Below, piece by piece: positions 59,240-64,000 of a stretch of DNA of 64,000 nt. The first letter of the stretch is position 1. Each line of letters begins with the position of its first letter. The notes beneath the pieces are model-generated. The model saw only the letters and a program-made list of their open reading frames with translations. It searched no databases and was not told where the DNA came from. This stretch comes from Metridium senile (lineage: Eukaryota > Cnidaria > Anthozoa > Actiniaria > Metridiidae): contig OX459105.1 in the NCBI GenBank assembly GCA_949775045.1, positions 9,192,547 to 9,256,546 of the forward strand. Direction: 5' to 3'. The translations under genes and the position numbers were made by a program.

Positions 59240-61020
59240 TTAGAAAAAGAAAAAGTTTAACAATGACGTTTTACAAATTTCTTTTAATTTTTAATGAAGT
59301 TTTTGCTCAAACTGATACCGCTTTTATTTGCTTCGAAATTGATTTTCTACGCATCCAAAAGTTAGTCAAAATACTTCCATCAACTAAAACAATATCATAT
59401 TTATTAATTCAAAACTAGTTGTTTTATGAATTTTGTGAATTTAATGCATATATAGGGGGACGAATATTCCGAAACATCCGATGATTTTAAGGCATTCTTT
59501 TAAAAACCGTTTACATTGACACATTGATAGTTGTAGATGGTTTAAGAGATTCTTAAAAGATGCTACGCCCTGGGGAAGGGGAGGGGGTACTCCATTTGTC
59601 CAAGTGGTAGGGTGATCGGCGTACCTCAGTGACCATTCATTATTTATCGCCCTCTGTACTTCTTTCTATCATAGCTCACCATTTTCATCACTTTTTCATA
59701 GCTCAAGTCTTTAAGAAATCCTTCTGTCGAAGTTTAAGGTTCTTTATTGTACACGTGGCTGTTTTACAGGGTTTTGTTTGTTTGTTTGTTTTTGTTTGTT
59801 TGTTTGTTTGTTTGTTTGTTTGTTTGTTTGTTTGTTTGTTTGTTTGTTTGTTTGTTTGTTTGTTTGTTTGTTTGTTTGTTTGTTTGTTTGTTTGTTTGTT
59901 TGTTTGTTTGTTTGTTTGTTTGTTTGTTTGTTTGTTTGTTTGTTTGTTTGTTTGTTTGTTTGTTTGTTTGTTTGTTTGTTTGTTTGTTTGTTTGTTTGTT
60001 TGTTTGTTTGTTTGTTTGTTTGTTTGTTTGTTTGTTTGTTTGTTTGTTTGTTTGTTTGTTTGCTGCATTTTTAAAAGGCTTGTAAAATATCGGGGATGCT
60101 TTCATCAGGCACAAAATATATTTTAGGAATATGCTCATGATTATGTTCATTTAAATCAACAATGACAAGATATTAATATTGAAAATAATAACTAGTATGT
60201 AGTACTTGGCAAAAAAAATAATTACTAAATATTTCCTGTGCGTATCATTTAGGGTCCTTTTAGGGTTCTGGCTAAAACATCAGTTACGTAACATAAATTT
60301 GTACCTGTAAGAGTCATTTTTACTATGTTTTGTTATGTTTTGTTATTTAATTTTGTGCGTACCTTTTAGGGGTCGGACAAAGGGAGTACAATCCGCCCCC
60401 GTACATGATCCTTAACAACTATTTCAAGAAAAGTTGACACGGGTTTTGTTGCATCTAGTATGTTGCATGATGCTTACCAAGCTTGAAATATGCTATATTC
60501 ATGAGATCTATCCCATAATTGAAATTATAGGCATGTTTGTTTGTACCACATGGATTTGAGCATGGAAACGCGGCTGATAGATTATATTCGAAATATTGAC
60601 ACATTTACCGCATGTAAAACAACCAAACATCAACCAAAATAATGGGACATGCAAAGCAGACACATTTGATGTGTCACGTGATCTGTCAGCATGGAAACGA
60701 GGCTAAATGAAATATATCGATTATCATGGATTTTGTCGAAAATCGTGGAATATGAATACTGAAGTAGGCTACATTAACGTTTCGTACACTAATGAAAGAC
60801 CACAAGATCATTGTAAACAAGTGTTTACTATCGCAATAACAGTTTTATTTATTCAAAACCAACTTTTGAAATGTGCTATTAATATACATGCAATAAGTTA
60901 TGCTAAAGAAACTAAGTGAACTGTTATCAGGCAATCAATCCGTCTGTATGCAAGTACGTATACGTAGAATGAAGAGTGTCCGCAACGACAGCATAACATA
61001 AGTCACCCTTTAATTATAAG
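59240..61020. other. unit C intron remnant and (TTTG)n array
   Basis: 59770-60061 is a (TTTG)n array of about 290 bp. 59510-59550 and 60410-60490 match the intron of gene B in inverse. Beyond 60540 the similarity ends and nothing coding is recognised. Confidence 0.6.
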
Positions 61021-61026
61021 CAGCCA

Positions 61027-61637
61027 TTAGGCCCTGTCACATAATCCCCCACAATGGCATAGTGCTGTGCATGGGAGCTCTGCACGAGCGCATTTACATC
61101 TCCCAGTGCACCCTCTCTCGCTCTTGCACCCACACTTCACTAGTTCTTGACAGCTTTGCGATGCTGGAGGAATTGTTGTCCAAAGTGGTTCCCACGTTTG
61201 TTTAGGTCCCCTTACCCATCCCCACTCGCTTGGAAGAGGAAAAACAGGCGACAATTCAAGGCACTTCGCCCAAACATGACCGGCCAGGAACACTGTTCTC
61301 TTAGTATGTTGTAGTAAGGCATCAGCCGTTGGCGGTATAGCATCAATATCTCTTCCCTTGCGCGTGAAGAGATCTTTGCGAGCAGCATTCACTGTTGTAC
61401 ACGTGCTAGTACGATCATAGAGGAGCACGGTATAACGTTCGAGGATGGGCATAGCATCAGTCACAGTTGATGTCAATGGATCCGTGCTTAGACTATTAAA
61501 AACTTCCGTCACTTCACCATTTATCGCCCAAGTATCCCACGCCGTCTTCTTGCCTTTGTTAGCAAATGACGACGTCTGGTCAGATCCAGTGAAAGCGTGG
61601 AATGCAAGTAGTGCTCTGGATTTAAGCTGACCCAAGC
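61027..61637 (-). pseudogene. FEN/XPG-like motif protein with CXC tail, 3' part
   Basis: An open frame of about 203 codons, stop at 61027-61029. N-terminal ALLAFHAFTGSDQTSSFANK then GKKTAWDTW resembles the helix-two-turn-helix DNA-binding motif of FEN1/XPG nucleases (GxDxT...GxGKKTA). The C-terminus is a cysteine-rich tail, CGCKSERGCTGRCKC...CTALCHCGGLC, like tesmin/TSO1 CXC repeats. Proteins of this shape are repeated, unnamed families in several invertebrates and may be transposon-linked. The nuclease comparison is my inference. The frame continues across a 1.9 kb insertion at 63567-63697. Confidence 0.6.
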
Positions 61638-61639
61638 TA

Positions 61640-61902
61640 CAATCATGTGCAAAATTGTTGGGACATTGTCACTTTTTTATGAGCGTTTTTGATTTCGTTT
61701 AAAAAAATATACAAAAACTATCAATTTGATTTGCAAACCCCCTTCCCCCCTAAGCAATGTTGATTGGTCTTTCAAATGGCAACCGTTTCACATTCCCACA
61801 ATTCAACATTGAAACGGGGGAGAGGGGGAAACGGAAAAATGATGTTGAAATATTTTTCATGTTAAAACCAGATAATGTCCCAAGGTATTTTGAACATGAT
61901 TG
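61640..61902. repeat. 263-bp MITE-like unit, copy 1
   Basis: See composite element. The interior has CCCCTTCCCCCCTAAGCAAT and inverse-like CATTGAAACGGGGGAGAGG, the same layout as the MITE at 23974-24226. Confidence 0.85.
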
Positions 61903-63301
61903 TCTGAGACGCAATTTTTCTGGTAAACTTGTGTACGCGCATGAGTGGCCTTGTAATATATATCAAAGTAAAGCATTTTAGCGGTAAATCATTCCGGAAT
62001 AAAATTTATTTGCAACTATAGACAATGTTGATTAACTGATAAGGAAAAGAAATACACATAAGAACTGTGCCAATTCATAGCGCGCGTCATTCATTTTAAA
62101 AGCAAACGTTGAAATGGTGTTTACGAGAGAGATAACTCCCGAGATTCGTACTCAACCACGTCAATATTACAAAGAGAGTAGTCTGATAGTGTTCGAAATC
62201 GCAAAGAAACAAGACGTCTGTCGTTAATCTCTGTATCGATCACTGCAGAGCAACAAAAACACGCGCGGAGTTATCAATAATACCTTCGCTTCAATGCGAC
62301 ATCGAATATATCAAAAAGCTAACACAAGGAGAATGCTAAAATATTAGTGTAATTTTTGTAATTTATCTTAGTAAGAATACATACAAATTACCTCTAAATA
62401 GCTGTGTATTACTTATCAAAGCAATAACTTCAGGTAGAATTTGTAATATAATCCCCCTTTAGATGAAAGACAACAGTTCCCATGGCACTAAGAAAGTGGT
62501 GGTTGATTGATTAAAGACGTATTTCATATTCTTTTTAAGTTAGCCGACGCTTTACCGGGTTTACCGTTGAAATATAGTTAAAGATATGTCTTTCTTCCCT
62601 TTTAGAAAAATGAAAATGGTAAACCGTGCAATAATGCATATATCAGGTCTCTAAATCTTTATATACAATTTTCATTGCGGTAAATCGTTAATTGTCTTGC
62701 TTAAAATGAGCATTTTTTCATCGAGTACGTATAAATCTGCATTTTCGTCGGAACTTGTAGAGGCCTCGGAGTTAGTACACTGCATAATCGTGGTATCACA
62801 AAAACGGCAATAACATGTTGTTTATCTTTGAAGGACGGTTTTAGCTAAATTGATCCCGACTTCAAGTAATCATATTTTTTGTGCGTGCAAGGAATACACA
62901 TGATGACGTAATTTTAGATCGTGCGCCAATCATAGATTAATGATATTCTTTTCTGTTGTAATATTTAGACGTTTGAACTTTGTTACACATGTTACATCAT
63001 ATCAAATTGTAGCTTCAACGTCCATAAATAGGATTGCTTTTCTGCGGTAATCAATTAACACCTACACCGCACGATATAAAAATCAAAGCATACGCGCCTC
63101 TCTCCACCCCTCTAAAATCGAAATTTTAATGTCTATCATATGGTCTGAAAAATGAGTTTTTTCGCCATAACTTTTCAAATAACTTATGGATTTTCTTTAT
63201 TTTTTCACAGAATACGGGTTTTTATCGTTTACTGTGTTTCTAAAAGTGAAATTTTATTGGCATTGAGATGAAAATAGTTAAGGCTGAAAAACTACCCCAG
63301 A

Positions 63302-63564
63302 CAATCATGTGCAAAATTGTTGGGACATTGTCACTTTTTTATGAGCGTTTTTGATTTCGTTTAAAAAAATATACAAAAACTATCAATTTGATTTGCAAAC
63401 CCCCTTCCCCCCTAAGCAATGTTGATTGGTCTTTCAAATGGCAACCGTTTCACATTCCCACAATTCAACATTGAAACGGGGGAGAGGGGGAAACGGAAAA
63501 ATGATGTTGAAATATTTTTCATGTTAAAACCAGATAATGTCCCAAGGTATTTTGAACATGATTG
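63302..63564. repeat. 263-bp MITE-like unit, copy 2
   Basis: No difference from copy 1 seen by eye, so duplication or insertion was recent. Confidence 0.85.
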
Positions 63565-63566
63565 TA

Positions 63567-63697
63567 GAAGCAATGACATGTACTGGTAAATATCGTAAAT
63601 GTTTCCCGACTCCAAAGGCTACCCAAAGCTCAGACAAGGCTAGGTCATTGAATGTTGCAACGGCTATAACTACGACGTCGGTATCGACAGTCCGCAA
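63567..63697 (-). pseudogene. FEN/XPG-like motif protein, upstream part
   Basis: Encodes LRTVDTDVVVIAVA then ELWVAFGVGKHLRYLPVHVI, in frame with 61027-61637 once the insertion and one TA are removed. DTDVVVIA resembles the acidic strand of PIN/FEN active sites. Coding similarity ends near 63697, where GGGACTTTTAGCACCAGGAC begins, possibly another insertion, so the 5' part of the gene is missing. Confidence 0.5.
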
Positions 63698-64000
63698 CAT
63701 TAGGGACTTTTAGCACCAGGACGGGAGACGTGACTACGGGGTATCGGAAGTAATTTTGTCACTATGAGCATGCGCAGATCAATTGGTCTCAGATTACTTT
63801 CCCGTCGAGCGCAATCGAGAGCGTGTACTCAAGGGTTTTGCCGTAGTGCCATTACGTGAAGCTTTTTCTCACAATTATTATAGGTAAACCTTTTTCTACC
63901 TTCAGCATATTGAACACAAGTTCAATTGAATTATTTTGAAATCAATTTGACGTCGAAAATTAACTGATTAACCAATTTCTGACTAGTCTGGTAATCTCAT
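63698..64000. other. nothing recognised
   Basis: GGGACTTTTAGCACCAGGAC at the left edge looks like a transposon terminus. The other end would lie outside the window. Confidence 0.35.

Larger units (their letters stand above)
61640..63564. mobile_element. 1.9 kb composite element, TA-flanked, with 263-bp terminal direct repeats
   Basis: TA at 61638-61639 and 63565-63566 flank the insertion. Each end is a 263-bp unit (61640-61902, 63302-63564) that looks identical base for base and is itself bounded by inverted CAATCATGTGCAAAAT / ATTTTGAACATGATTG. The outer ends are thus inverted (Tc1/mariner-like, TA target) while the units are direct repeats. The 1.4 kb interior has no transposase. Removing the insertion with one TA joins the flanking coding sequence in frame. 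Confidence 0.8.

Noticed and set aside
61640..63564. LTR retrotransposon with 263-bp LTRs
   Set aside because: The direct repeats do not start TG and end CA, there is no primer-binding site, polypurine tract or gag/pol, and the TA flanks and inverted ends fit a DNA element better.
1..64000. CRISPR arrays, bacterial operons, rRNA genes
   Set aside because: Tandem arrays here have no spacers, the exon-intron structure is eukaryotic, and no rRNA-like sequence was seen.

Overview
The window is animal nuclear DNA. It is AT-rich and gene-sparse, with GT-AG introns, an intronless class A GPCR, a secreted PAN / C-type-lectin / laminin-G protein family, and many small DNA transposons plus LINE and Penelope remnants. 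This mix fits a cnidarian best, probably an anthozoan (coral or sea anemone). That placement is an inference, since no species-diagnostic gene is present. Most short open frames are chance or microsatellite frames and are not annotated.

Layout. 1-9.3 kb: intergenic, with MITEs, a dispersed repeat and one half of a ~0.7 kb duplication. 9.35-10.35 kb (-): intact GPCR. 10.4-16.4 kb: the second half of that duplication, a Pif1-helicase stub and two LINE fragments. 16.4-33.1 kb (+): unit A, made of an upstream repeat-rich block and a six-exon lectin-type gene (signal peptide + PAN; lectin N-half; three laminin-G exons; lectin C-half). 33.1-35.7 kb: a 9-bp minisatellite split by a ~1.8 kb near-perfect inverted repeat. 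35.8-38.8 kb: microsatellites, a tRNA-derived repeat and a LINE tail. 38.9-53.2 kb (+): unit B, a second copy of both the upstream block and the lectin gene, lacking nearly all of the signal/PAN exon. 53.2-57.7 kb: repeats. 57.7-59.2 kb (-): a third, inverted, truncated copy (unit C). 61.0-63.7 kb (-): a gene fragment with a FEN/XPG-like motif and a cysteine-rich CXC tail, interrupted by a 1.9 kb TA-flanked element.

The most interesting point is the lectin family architecture. The laminin-G exons form a phase 1-1 cassette sitting between the two halves of a C-type lectin domain, at an intron that is itself phase 1. Including the cassette gives a laminin-G domain inserted inside a lectin fold; skipping it would leave an ordinary uninterrupted lectin domain in frame. 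The two long copies carry complementary defects: A keeps the signal/PAN exon but has an in-frame TAG in the lectin N-half, while B has an open lectin N-half but has lost the secretion/PAN exon. Coordinates of repeat ends are read by eye and may be off by a few bases.
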